The translations under genes and the position numbers were made by a program. This document shows positions 1-7,991 of a DNA stretch of 64,000 bases, in pieces. The stretch is from Candidatus Kapaibacterium sp. (GTDB lineage: Bacteria; Bacteroidota; Ignavibacteria; Kapaibacteriales; UBA7675): NCBI GenBank assembly GCA_028284775.1, contig JANQRB010000170.1, positions 1 through 64,000 on the forward strand. The letters are read 5' to 3'. The notes under the pieces are model-generated. The model saw only the letters and a program-made list of their open reading frames with translations. It searched no databases and was not told where the DNA came from. Each line of letters begins with the position of its first letter. Position 1 is the stretch's first letter.

Positions 1-15
1 TGAGGCCCGAAGAAA

Positions 16-99
16 GAAGTAGCGGGGGTACTGCGCAACCCCCGATACTTCCCTGCTCTATCCCGCGTTGTTCCCGGCTATGAGTTATTGCACGGGATA
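16..99. repeat. Paired-hairpin element, copy 1
   Basis: Two consecutive hairpins. Hairpin A pairs 16-28 with 39-51 (12 of 13 positions pair; one G·A mismatch at 22/45) and encloses the 10-base loop TACTGCGCAA (29-38). Hairpin B pairs TATCCCG (59-65) with CGGGATA (93-99) around a 27-base loop containing TTCCCGGCT (71-79). A second copy lies 45 bases downstream with different stem sequences and the same loop motifs, which is covariation and suggests a structured RNA or folded single-stranded DNA. There is no U-tract after hairpin B, so a plain terminator is unlikely. The family is not recognised, and the orientation is unknown. Confidence 0.6.
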
Positions 100-144
100 A
101 AGCCTGTTCTTTTAAGTCAATGAGCTTTAACATCTCTGAAGAGT

Positions 145-229
145 GAGCAACGGGGGGCTACTGCGCGAGCCCCCGTCGCTCCTTGTCTTGCCTTGCAGTT
201 CCCGGCTGTTTATTATTAATCAAGACAAG
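145..229. repeat. Paired-hairpin element, copy 2
   Basis: Second copy of the element at 16-99. Hairpin A pairs 145-158 with 169-181 (one A·C mismatch at 149/177 and one bulged G) around the loop TACTGCGCGA (159-168). Hairpin B is a perfect 9-bp stem, CTTGTCTTG (182-190) with CAAGACAAG (221-229), around a 30-base loop containing TTCCCGGCT (199-207). Both stems differ in sequence from copy 1, yet the fold and both loop motifs persist. It ends 25 bases before the stop codon of the convergent minus-strand gene. Confidence 0.6.
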
Positions 230-254
230 ACGCTCAATTTTCACGTTGAAATTG

Positions 255-1013
255 TCAAAGAGAGACACCGAGACCGACACCCCAGTGCAATCCCCAATCA
301 CCCGTGGCGTGAAGAGTGCGGAAGCCGAAGTTGGCGCTAAGGTTCATCCCTGTTTCCGTTAAAAAGGTCACGGTACTGCCGATACTGCTGCTTAAGCTCG
401 TTTGCGTTTCCTCATACTCGCCCCCGGTAATAAACTCAACCCCAAGCGGATTGATGAAGGGCGAAAGCCGGAGCCACTTGGTCGGGTAGAGGTGTAAGGC
501 CAGGCCTTCCGGCAAGAGAGCCATCGCCAGCCCGGCTACTCCCAGGAGAAACGCATCGCTGGCGTCATCCTCACATTCACAGTCACTCCCCCAGTCGTCG
601 CAGTCTTCATCCTCATCTGCATCCGATTTGAACGCCTGTTCGAACAGCCAGCCAGCAATGAAGATGCCCGATGGAACGTGGACGTAGGTCACATTATCCG
701 AAGAGCGCCCGAATGCAATTCGATAGTTGATACTCAGCCCTGGGTCGAAGAAGTAGCTGAATGTCATGCCGACGGCTGTCACGTCAGTCGAACTCAGAAC
801 TGCCCTGTCATAGTCGACACCGAAAACCTGACTATCATCGGAGTCGAGCGACATAGCCTGCGACGCCGAGCAACACAATATGCCAAGAGTCACAATCCAG
901 AGGGAGCAACCTGAAGTTGCCTGAAGTCGAAGCGCGTGCCGGACGTTCCTGCTGCTGCATGCCTTGCGATCTTGCTGCCAACCAATTGCGCTATTGTTCT
1001 GTTTGATTTCCAT
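255..1013 (-). CDS. Secreted barrel-like hypothetical protein
   Basis: About 252 residues from the ATG at 1013; a longer frame reaches 1106, but its first 31 residues look unlike coding sequence. The N-terminus is basic, then hydrophobic (WIVTLGILCCSASQA), which fits a signal peptide. The mature part alternates polar and hydrophobic residues as in small outer-membrane barrels and has a very acidic, cysteine-containing stretch (DEDEDCDDWGSDCECEDD) near the middle that could be a surface or periplasmic metal-binding loop. It ends in VGLGVSL. No family is recognised, and function is unknown. Near-palindromic repeats at 1103-1155 lie upstream and may control it. Confidence 0.6.
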   Translation of the reverse strand: MEIKQNNSAIGWQQDRKACSSRNVRHALRLQATSGCSLWIVTLGILCCSASQAMSLDSDDSQVFGVDYDRAVLSSTDVTAVGMTFSYFFDPGLSINYRIAFGRSSDNVTYVHVPSGIFIAGWLFEQAFKSDADEDEDCDDWGSDCECEDDASDAFLLGVAGLAMALLPEGLALHLYPTKWLRLSPFINPLGVEFITGGEYEETQTSLSSSIGSTVTFLTETGMNLSANFGFRTLHATGDWGLHWGVGLGVSL

Positions 1014-1102
1014 CCGATTGAACGCCCGACAACGTTTCGACCATCTCTGTAAGAATTTCTGCAGCGAATATGGGCTATGAATAAGCCTCCGACAACGAGC
1101 AG

Positions 1103-1155
1103 TCAATCATTGGCCGTTTTGATTCAATGAATGGCAGGTTTGATTCGATCAATGA
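1103..1155. promoter_or_regulatory. Candidate operator: three TCAAT repeats
   Basis: Three TCAAT cores start at 1103, 1124 and 1149, about two helical turns apart, each followed by similar sequence (CATTGGC, GAATGGC, GACGCC). The second and third sit in near-palindromes, ATTCAATGAAT and TTGATTCGATCAA. They lie about 90 bp upstream of the minus-strand start at 1013. A regulator-binding site is inferred only from symmetry and spacing. Confidence 0.25.
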
Positions 1156-1632
1156 CGCCGATCAGCTTCGGCAGGCCGAAACGATTCAGGATCATCGCGG
1201 TCCTGAGCTGAATCGGGATGTACGGCGGCGGAATTGGTCTTTCAGGCCCGAACGAGAGTTGCGAGCTGAATATCGCGCCGGCAAAGCTTGAAGAGCGCTG
1301 CAACAGGAATCTTCGGGAAATACGCAGGCGGAAGGCGAGTCTCACTTAATGATTCCGGCAGCGTCGCAGGCTCGCCGATCAGTTCTCCCGGCGCAAGTTC
1401 AGGTAAGTAATGTCGCTTCGGACGAGGGTGGAGCTCAGGGAGTTCCAATCCAGGAATTCAGCATGTCACAACCGGATTTTACTCTCGGTTCCGCTCGCTA
1501 ACCCTTGTTGTTGCGAGGCGCCCTGGAAACGACGTATATCCGGTGGGCAGCATACGGAACCGGACTCAGGGAACCGGACTAGGGACAGGAAACCGAATAC
1601 AAGGGTGAGCCGAATGGATCCAGGTAGTGATC
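1156..1632. other. Intergenic region without a credible gene
   Basis: Short overlapping open frames exist on both strands, but none has a recognisable product, ribosome-binding site or signal sequence. A short direct repeat of GGAACCGGACT occurs near 1558-1585. The region could be decayed coding sequence; nothing firm can be called. Confidence 0.4.
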
Positions 1633-2274
1633 TCAGCGAAACTCGTAAACGTAACCAAGCTGTAGAACCGGAAATATGTCGGCATCGGAGCCGGAGTAAT
1701 TTGCCGCTCCGATGCTAAGATAAAATCCGCTCCAATTGGCGGCGTAAGCTGCGCCGAGATACCAGGCATTTTCATCACTGATGTCGATGCCGCCGAGCAC
1801 GAGCGCTAAACTGTGGTTTGCGCTGCGCGATTTACTGAAGCGGAATTTAAGGTCGAACTGTCCACCGACAAGTTCGTCGATCATAAGGCCCGAAAATCGG
1901 AATCCAAAGGCCTCGGTAAGCCAATCGCCATACATCACATTAAAGGCTGCCGGCGTACCAAAGGTAAAACCAAGATAGGGGAATTTATAACGTGAGCCGC
2001 TGCCGCCGGATCTTTGTCCTCTTCGCCAGACCGCTTTGTTTTCACTGGCCGGCTCGGCCGCCTCAACAACGCCATACTCGACCATAGCGACAATGCCGCG
2101 CGGCAATGTGATGACAGTGCCACCCGCATCCTGGATCACGATTTTCTCATCGGTTTCTTCAACGATTTTGCCGGTGTAAACACGATTGTCATTAGTTGTC
2201 ACGCGATCCTGGGCGCTTAAGGAAGTACAGCAGACGATCAACACAATCGGAACTAAGGCTAGCAGCAGTTTCAT
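1633..2274 (-). CDS. Secreted outer-membrane barrel-like protein
   Basis: 213 residues with a clear signal peptide (MKLLLALVPIVLIVCCTSLSAQ). Residues about 25-70 form a small domain (TNDNRVYTGKIVEETDEKIV) resembling the short beta-rich segments that precede barrels in FCB-group proteins. A basic Gly/Ser linker follows, and from about residue 95 come alternating beta-strand-like segments ending in LQLGYVYEFR. The terminal aromatic residue followed by Arg is compatible with an outer-membrane barrel. A purine-rich GGAAGAG lies upstream of the ATG. It sits 69 bp downstream of the LytTR regulator on the same strand, so co-transcription is possible. Substrate or ligand unknown. Confidence 0.7.
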   Translation of the reverse strand: MKLLLALVPIVLIVCCTSLSAQDRVTTNDNRVYTGKIVEETDEKIVIQDAGGTVITLPRGIVAMVEYGVVEAAEPASENKAVWRRGQRSGGSGSRYKFPYLGFTFGTPAAFNVMYGDWLTEAFGFRFSGLMIDELVGGQFDLKFRFSKSRSANHSLALVLGGIDISDENAWYLGAAYAANWSGFYLSIGAANYSGSDADIFPVLQLGYVYEFR

Positions 2275-2343
2275 CTATTCTCTTCCCGGATAAAATTCCT
2301 CTGTTGGATTTGGACGCAATAGAGCGCAATGACGAAGCGTGAG

Positions 2344-3093
2344 CTACAGCTCCGAAAGCCGTTTGATAAGATCTTCTTTCTTTTTGCGGGATACGGCAAT
2401 AATGGCTTTGTCCTGCATTTCGACCCGGCCGCCATCGCTGCGCATATACTTAACGACATGATTAAGATTGATCAGATGTGAATTGTGAACCCGAAAAAAC
2501 TGGCCTTCCTGAAGCATTTCATCATAAACTTTGATTGGCTTCGACACCACAATTTTTTCACCTTCCAACATCACAACTTCGGTATACGAACCGCTGGCTT
2601 CGAATCGTACGATGTCTCTTAACAGCACAAACTGCAATCCGTCGGTAAAGGGTAAGGCCAGTTTGGCGGAATCGGTGTTTAACTTTTTGTAGTTTTTAAG
2701 AAATCCTTCCAAAGCGGCATTGGGCTGTTTGCTAAGGATATTCTCCTGTGCTTTGGCGACAGCTTCCGCCAGCTCTTCGCCGTCAATCGGCTTTAACAGG
2801 TAATCCAATGCCGCAAACTTGATCGCCTTGAGGGCGTATTGATCGTGAGCCGTCGTGAAGATAAGCTCGAAGTCGATAGCATCGAGCTGCTCCAGCATGT
2901 GGAAACCGCTGCCCTGCGGCATTTGAACATCGAGAAAAACAAGCTCCGGTTTATGTTCCTCGATTTGCTCAATACCGCTTTGGGCCGAATCCGCCATTGA
3001 AATGACTTCTACATCGGGACAGTGAAGGGCAAGTAGCGACGCAAGTGCCTTGCGGCCGCGCGGCTCGTCGTCAATGATAAGGGACCGAATCAT
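2344..3093 (-). CDS. LytTR-family response regulator
   Basis: 249 residues. Residues 1-120 are a CheY-like receiver: acidic pocket IIDDE at 6-10, phosphoacceptor Asp55 in VFLDVQMP, and the conserved Lys101 in LLKPID. The C-terminal ~100 residues are a LytTR DNA-binding domain (FVLLRDIVRFEASGSYTEV, then FRVHNSHLINLNHV). Such regulators bind direct repeats upstream of target promoters. The cognate sensor is almost certainly the LytS-type kinase encoded just upstream at 3311-6514 on the same strand, but 217 bp separate them, more than is usual for such pairs. The target genes cannot be read from the sequence. Confidence 0.95.
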   Translation of the reverse strand: MIRSLIIDDEPRGRKALASLLALHCPDVEVISMADSAQSGIEQIEEHKPELVFLDVQMPQGSGFHMLEQLDAIDFELIFTTAHDQYALKAIKFAALDYLLKPIDGEELAEAVAKAQENILSKQPNAALEGFLKNYKKLNTDSAKLALPFTDGLQFVLLRDIVRFEASGSYTEVVMLEGEKIVVSKPIKVYDEMLQEGQFFRVHNSHLINLNHVVKYMRSDGGRVEMQDKAIIAVSRKKKEDLIKRLSEL

Positions 3094-3310
3094 AGTGCAC
3101 CGGGTAATGCAAATTTATCGTTTGAAGGCGGCCGGGAATCCTCAACGGCGATCGGAGCTGAAAGAACCAGGTTCCTTCGTCGATCCGCCCTCAGTCGCGC
3201 ACTGAAGAAGATCTCGAAGAACAAGATCCGATCGCTTGCTGCTGCAAGCTCGAAGCTGCGAATTTAGGTCCTGGCGGCGACAAAACGAAAAATTTATGCG
3301 GGTATGCGCC

Positions 3311-6300
3311 TCAATCGAGCGGGATGAAAATATCGACTTGTGTTCCGGCAGCCTGTTCCCGCTCATCGAAGAGATCGATGATCTTGACGTCGAAGCCATT
3401 ACTGCGGCCCTGGGACATTACCTCCATCCTTTCCCTTGTCACATCCATTCCCATCGACCGATGCTGCAGGCCGTCGCGCTCTTTGATCTGTTGCGATTTC
3501 CGGCGGCCGATGCCGTTGTCGATGACGGAACAGACGACGGACCGACCATTTTTGCGGACGGTGATTTCCAGCTTGCCTTTGCTGCTGCGATTGGCCAGGC
3601 CATGGCCGATTGCGTTTTCGACGTAGGGCTGCACCAAAAGTGGCGGCACCTCTACTTCGTCCAGATCGACCGCCGGATCGCTGCTGATGGCGTAGTCATA
3701 CTTATCTTCGAAACGCAGCGCTTCCAGTTCCAGGTAGTAGCCCAGGGCCTTGATCTCTTCGGCCAGACTGATCGTGTCGTTTTTCGAGTTTTCGAGAACC
3801 GATCGCATCAGCTTGGCAAACTTGGTCAGATACAGCAGTGCGCCCTTCGTATCTTTTTCCATTATCAGGCTTACGATGGAGTTGAGCGAGTTAAAGATAA
3901 AGTGCGGATTCATTTGCGAACGCAAGGCCTGCAGCCGATACGCTACTATCTTACCGCTCAGCTCGGCTTTGTCTCTGACGATCTTGATGCGGAACAGAAC
4001 CAGACCGATGACGATCGCAGCAGCCAGGGCTATCATCAGCGCCGTGAACCACCAGGTCTGATACACCGCCGGCTCCACAACGATGGCTACCCATGCCTCC
4101 TCTTCACTGGCGATGCCGTTGTTGTTCATGCCGATGACCCGAAAGCGATAGCTGCCGGGAGGAACGCTGGTATACTGAGCCAGCCGGCGCAGGCCCGACG
4201 CTTTGCGCCAGTACTCGTCGTAGTTTTCCAGGATAAACGAGTAGGTGTTTTGTTCGGGATTCGTATAGTCAAGCGCGGCGAATCCGATCGAAAAGAAGTT
4301 CTGGTCGTGTTCAAGGACTATTGTCCGTTTGGCGCTGATCGCCGTATCGAAGCGCTGCTCGACATCGAGCAGGCGAAAAGACGTCAGCCGCACCGAAGGC
4401 GCGTGTGGATTATCCTGGACGTTCGCGGGGTGAAAAAGCACGAGGCCGCCGTCACCGCCAAAGTACAGCTCGCCGGCTTCATTGCGAAAACAGGTGCCGT
4501 ATCGAAAATCGACGACATCCAGACCATCACGCGCGGTAAAATGTTTGAAGGCCCGCTCGTGCGGCATGAATTTGGAGATGCCTTTGGCGGTGCTGAGCCA
4601 TAGATTGTTGCGGGCATCCGCGAGAATACCGCAGACAATATTACAGGAAAGCTGACCGGCATCAGTGAAGTAATCGTAATCGCCGCTTTCCGGGTCGAAG
4701 GACACGATCCCCGCGCCGGCGGTGGCAAGCCACAGCAAGCCGTTTTGGTCTTCCAGGATATGACGGATACGACTGCCGCCCGGACCGATTTTGTCCTCCG
4801 CCGGATAACGGTAACGAGTCACGGCGCCGCTGTGGATGTCGATAGAGCTGAGGCCGTTGAGAGTGCCGATCCATAGGCGGCCGCCGCGATCGAGCAGCAA
4901 GGCCGTAATTCCCTGATGTGGAATGCTGGCGGCGTTTGCCGGATCGTGGACGAACTGGCGCAGCTCGCCGCTGAGAGGATCGAAGCGGTACAAACCGCTG
5001 GCGTTCGTTCCAATCCAGAAGTTACCGTCGAAATCGATAACAAAGCGTTGAATGCGCATTCCGCCGCTGCGCAGGGCTCCCGGAACCGAATCACTGAAAT
5101 GGCGTTCAAATCGCTCCTCGTAGCGATCGAAGACATTCAACCCGCTGCTTGTGCCCATCCAGAGCCGGCCGTCGCTATCTTCCGCGATACAGTTAACAAC
5201 ATTGTTGCTGAGCGAATGCTGATCGTCTTCAATGGTTTTATACACTTGAATCGAGTCGCAAAACAGATCCATGCGATTCAGGCCGCCGCCGCCGGTGCCG
5301 ATCCACACACTTCCGTCCATATCTTCGTAGATCGACTTTACGCGGCTGTGATTCAGGCCATGACTGCTCGCCGTATCATGACGCAGGTGACCGAAATACC
5401 AGCGACTCTTGGTCACTTTCGAAATACCGCCGCTCGTTCCGATCCAGATATTGCCGCTGTGATCCTCGCCAATACAATACACCCGATTGCCGGCCAGACT
5501 GTTCGGATTGTTGGAACGGGAAAAGTGGTCCGTTCGGTCACGCGCGGGATCATAACACAATAAGCCGCCGGAACGGGTACCCAGCCAGAGTGTGCCCAAG
5601 CTGTCTCGATAAAATGAGATTATTTCATGGCCGCCAACTGTTTCAAACAAACTCGAGTCGATCGTGTAGCGCCGCCAGTCGGACTTCTCCGGACTAAAGC
5701 TGTAAAACTCCGGTCCATCGCCGAACCACAGACTACCTGCGGCGTCGAGATGATATGCCTTGTTGGCTGTAAAACGCTCCAATGCGGGACCGGCAGGTGC
5801 AGGGACGCGATCGAATCGATTCTGCTCATAGGTGTACAAGCCGCTACCATCCACCCCGACCCAGATCGCACCCGCCGCGTCGCTGGCAACGCCGACCGGC
5901 GCCGTCAGGCTGACCGTGTTGTGGCTGAAGATACTATTCGCTACGCGCCGTACCTTTCCGCTCTCGACATCCAGCATACAGATGGCGGCCGAAGAGCCGG
6001 CACTCAGCACCCAGATATTGCCCTGTCTGTCTTCATTCAGGGCCAGGATTTCGTTGCTGCTGACGGTCGCGCTGTCGGTGGGACTATAGGTGTACTTTGA
6101 GAGGCGTTCGCGAATGCGGTCGAATTTATTCAAGCCGCCGTTTTGCGTACCGATCCACAAATTGCGTTGACTGTCCTCGAAAAGACAAAGTATGTGGCTA
6201 TCGGAGAGTGAGTGCGGATTTTCCGCTTCATAGTTGAAAGTTCGAAAGGTGTAACCATCAAAACGATTGAGGCCGTCACGCGTGCCGAACCACAGAAAGC

Positions 6301-6514
6301 CGTCGCTATCCTGCAAATAGCATAGTACATGATTATCCGACAGGCCGTTGCCGGTCGTCAGGCGTTCGAACTTCACGCCCCCTTGCCGCAGGTAGGATGA
6401 AGCCCAAAGTGTCGGTGTCACCAGACTGATCGCAAGCAGTAGCACGGCCAGACGGCAGAATTCGGCCGGCTGCAATTGCCTGAAAGTGGATTGAAGAATG
6501 CTGCGTTGATTCAT
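3311..6514 (-). CDS. LytS-type histidine kinase with two-propeller ectodomain
   Basis: About 1067 residues from the ATG at 6514 (a TTG at 6547 would add 11). A signal/anchor segment (LAVLLLAISLVTPTLWA) is followed by about 14 Reg_prop-like blades of the form G-x-x-W-x-G-T-x-x-G-L, enough for two seven-bladed propellers. Then come a Y_Y_Y-type beta domain, a transmembrane helix (WWFTALMIALAAAIVIGLVL), and a His_kinase/HATPase module with the phosphoacceptor His in MNPHFIFNSLNS, an N-box VENAIGHGL and a G-box DNGIG. It is a periplasmic sensor at the inner membrane signalling to the LytTR regulator at 2344-3093. In Bacteroidetes related sensors often detect glycans, but there is no glycan locus here, so the ligand is unknown. 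Confidence 0.95.
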   Translation of the reverse strand: MNQRSILQSTFRQLQPAEFCRLAVLLLAISLVTPTLWASSYLRQGGVKFERLTTGNGLSDNHVLCYLQDSDGFLWFGTRDGLNRFDGYTFRTFNYEAENPHSLSDSHILCLFEDSQRNLWIGTQNGGLNKFDRIRERLSKYTYSPTDSATVSSNEILALNEDRQGNIWVLSAGSSAAICMLDVESGKVRRVANSIFSHNTVSLTAPVGVASDAAGAIWVGVDGSGLYTYEQNRFDRVPAPAGPALERFTANKAYHLDAAGSLWFGDGPEFYSFSPEKSDWRRYTIDSSLFETVGGHEIISFYRDSLGTLWLGTRSGGLLCYDPARDRTDHFSRSNNPNSLAGNRVYCIGEDHSGNIWIGTSGGISKVTKSRWYFGHLRHDTASSHGLNHSRVKSIYEDMDGSVWIGTGGGGLNRMDLFCDSIQVYKTIEDDQHSLSNNVVNCIAEDSDGRLWMGTSSGLNVFDRYEERFERHFSDSVPGALRSGGMRIQRFVIDFDGNFWIGTNASGLYRFDPLSGELRQFVHDPANAASIPHQGITALLLDRGGRLWIGTLNGLSSIDIHSGAVTRYRYPAEDKIGPGGSRIRHILEDQNGLLWLATAGAGIVSFDPESGDYDYFTDAGQLSCNIVCGILADARNNLWLSTAKGISKFMPHERAFKHFTARDGLDVVDFRYGTCFRNEAGELYFGGDGGLVLFHPANVQDNPHAPSVRLTSFRLLDVEQRFDTAISAKRTIVLEHDQNFFSIGFAALDYTNPEQNTYSFILENYDEYWRKASGLRRLAQYTSVPPGSYRFRVIGMNNNGIASEEEAWVAIVVEPAVYQTWWFTALMIALAAAIVIGLVLFRIKIVRDKAELSGKIVAYRLQALRSQMNPHFIFNSLNSIVSLIMEKDTKGALLYLTKFAKLMRSVLENSKNDTISLAEEIKALGYYLELEALRFEDKYDYAISSDPAVDLDEVEVPPLLVQPYVENAIGHGLANRSSKGKLEITVRKNGRSVVCSVIDNGIGRRKSQQIKERDGLQHRSMGMDVTRERMEVMSQGRSNGFDVKIIDLFDEREQAAGTQVDIFIPLD

Positions 6515-6943
6515 CGCGACAAAATCTATGCTCTCTCTTAACCGCAAGTCGAAAGAATATTGTTCGTCTAACGGCTTGCCTCGTCTATTAATGTACGAAA
6601 TTGACAGGCAGACCGTCGCTTATTCCCGTCAATTGCACTGGTATCTTCATTGATTTGATGCTTCGACTGTTCTCAATTGCGTCTAACAGTCAAGGACAGT
6701 CAGTGCTCAGGTGAATCTTCGCGCAGCAAATCCCGACTGTCTGGCAAAGTTTCCGCCATTCGATTTCGGCGATGCGACGGCTGTTTCGCCGTGGTGATTA
6801 TAGACTTGAACTCCCACATGAATCAATCGGCAATCTTCGCATTTAAATTGTTGTAGTGAAGCAAATTACAGCAAACAACCAAAGCAATTGCCAATTCAAA
6901 AGGCAAGCAATCTTCTTATTACAATTCAACAATATAGCAGAAC
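6515..6943. other. Intergenic region, AT-rich toward its right half
   Basis: No credible open frame. It holds the upstream region of the sensor kinase and the downstream region of the metallopeptidase gene. A short dyad (TTGCC…GGCAA near 6889-6907) lies 37 bp past the metallopeptidase stop without a U-tract. No promoter is assigned. Confidence 0.4.
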
Positions 6944-7822
6944 TCACTGAAACAGTTCGCTATTAACGCCGTTGCGGCTGAAATATTCACCGACCGCCAG
7001 CTTGCGGAGTTTTGGATCCGGATGGGTACTCAGCCAGGGAATGAAGCTCTCTCCGCGCAGATCGGTAATGATGTCGAGCATCTCAAGTACAAGCATCAGG
7101 CCGCGCGGCTGGAGCGGACCATCGATGTCCGCGCGCATTCCCTGAAGTAGATAGGATGCACCGGAGGTGTCGGCTTCGGTTTCCTGTGCCCGGCTGAATC
7201 GACTCCTCTCAAAGTCACTGTTGGTTTGGGCGGCATTGCAAAGACGCTTATGAAAGTGGCAAGAGCGCACGTGGCAAATTTCGTGCGCCGCAACCCCGGC
7301 GAGCATTTCACAGGCGAGACGACGCCCCTCTTCGCTCAGGTTGTCCGTATTAAACTCCATTTCTTCAACGGTAAAAGTCTGAATATCGATCAGAGCGTCG
7401 GCTACCTGGTTGCGAAAGCGCTGACGGCTGCGGTGGACCAGATAATCGGCATAAGCCTGTCCGGTTGCATAGGCGGCGCGGACCATATCCTCATGAAAAA
7501 CGATTGTCGCCGCCGGCAATGCGAAAGCATTGATTGTCTCGGCCACGCCACAATCGAACACCATTACCGTACCGCTGAAACCAGCCACAGCCGCAATTGC
7601 GTCAATTGCCCGGCGAACATCGGCTTCCGCTTCCGCACTGCCGAATTCATAGTTGATCCCCGGCGTTCCATAGACGGATTCCAGCGCGTCATCGCGAATC
7701 TCGCGCTCTTCTTCAAAGCTGAGATTAGCGCAATCACATCCCGGCTCCGGTGATGCCGAGTCGGAACAGGACGAAAGGCAGAGGGCGATACAGACGCTCA
7801 TAAGCGTCAGGAATCTCTTCAT
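6944..7822 (-). CDS. M48-like metallopeptidase lipoprotein
   Basis: 292 residues. A lipoprotein signal peptide ends in LCLSSC (Cys19). The zinc-binding motif HEICH is at 180-184 (GVAAHEICHVRSCH), and the probable third ligand is Glu216 in ETEADTSGASYLL, the arrangement of M48/Ste24-type peptidases. An upstream segment (NAFALPAATIVFHEDMV) matches the substrate-strand region of periplasmic M48 proteins such as BepA/YfgC. The predicted role is an envelope-anchored peptidase in outer-membrane or lipoprotein quality control; substrate unknown. Several extra cysteines (CDC at 29-31, C91, C188, C195) could form disulphides. The META-domain lipoprotein gene lies 169 bp upstream on the same strand. 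Confidence 0.85.
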   Translation of the reverse strand: MKRFLTLMSVCIALCLSSCSDSASPEPGCDCANLSFEEEREIRDDALESVYGTPGINYEFGSAEAEADVRRAIDAIAAVAGFSGTVMVFDCGVAETINAFALPAATIVFHEDMVRAAYATGQAYADYLVHRSRQRFRNQVADALIDIQTFTVEEMEFNTDNLSEEGRRLACEMLAGVAAHEICHVRSCHFHKRLCNAAQTNSDFERSRFSRAQETEADTSGASYLLQGMRADIDGPLQPRGLMLVLEMLDIITDLRGESFIPWLSTHPDPKLRKLAVGEYFSRNGVNSELFQ

Positions 7823-7991
7823 ACGGCGGGCCAGATCATTCTTGGGATCAAATTGCTGAAGATACTGTATGCCCCCGCTAATTGCAATGCAAATTCACGA
7901 TGTCCCAAAGGCCGGCATCTCGATAGTAACTTCTTGCTTTACTGAGACTCCGGATTGTACAGACTGATTTAGCACGGCATTCGCCCGGCTA

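Noticed and set aside
16..229. Integron attC sites or ordinary terminators for the paired hairpins
   Set aside because: The attC R-box pattern (GTTRRRY/RYYYAAC) is not found, no integrase is present, and neither element is followed by a U-tract.
1124..1718. Three short frames on both strands
   Set aside because: Overlapping each other, arginine/proline-rich, no start signals and no recognised product.
3236..4603. Long open frame antisense to the histidine kinase
   Set aside because: The opposite strand encodes a complete LytS-type kinase with clear motifs; this frame has no ribosome-binding site, domain or signal.
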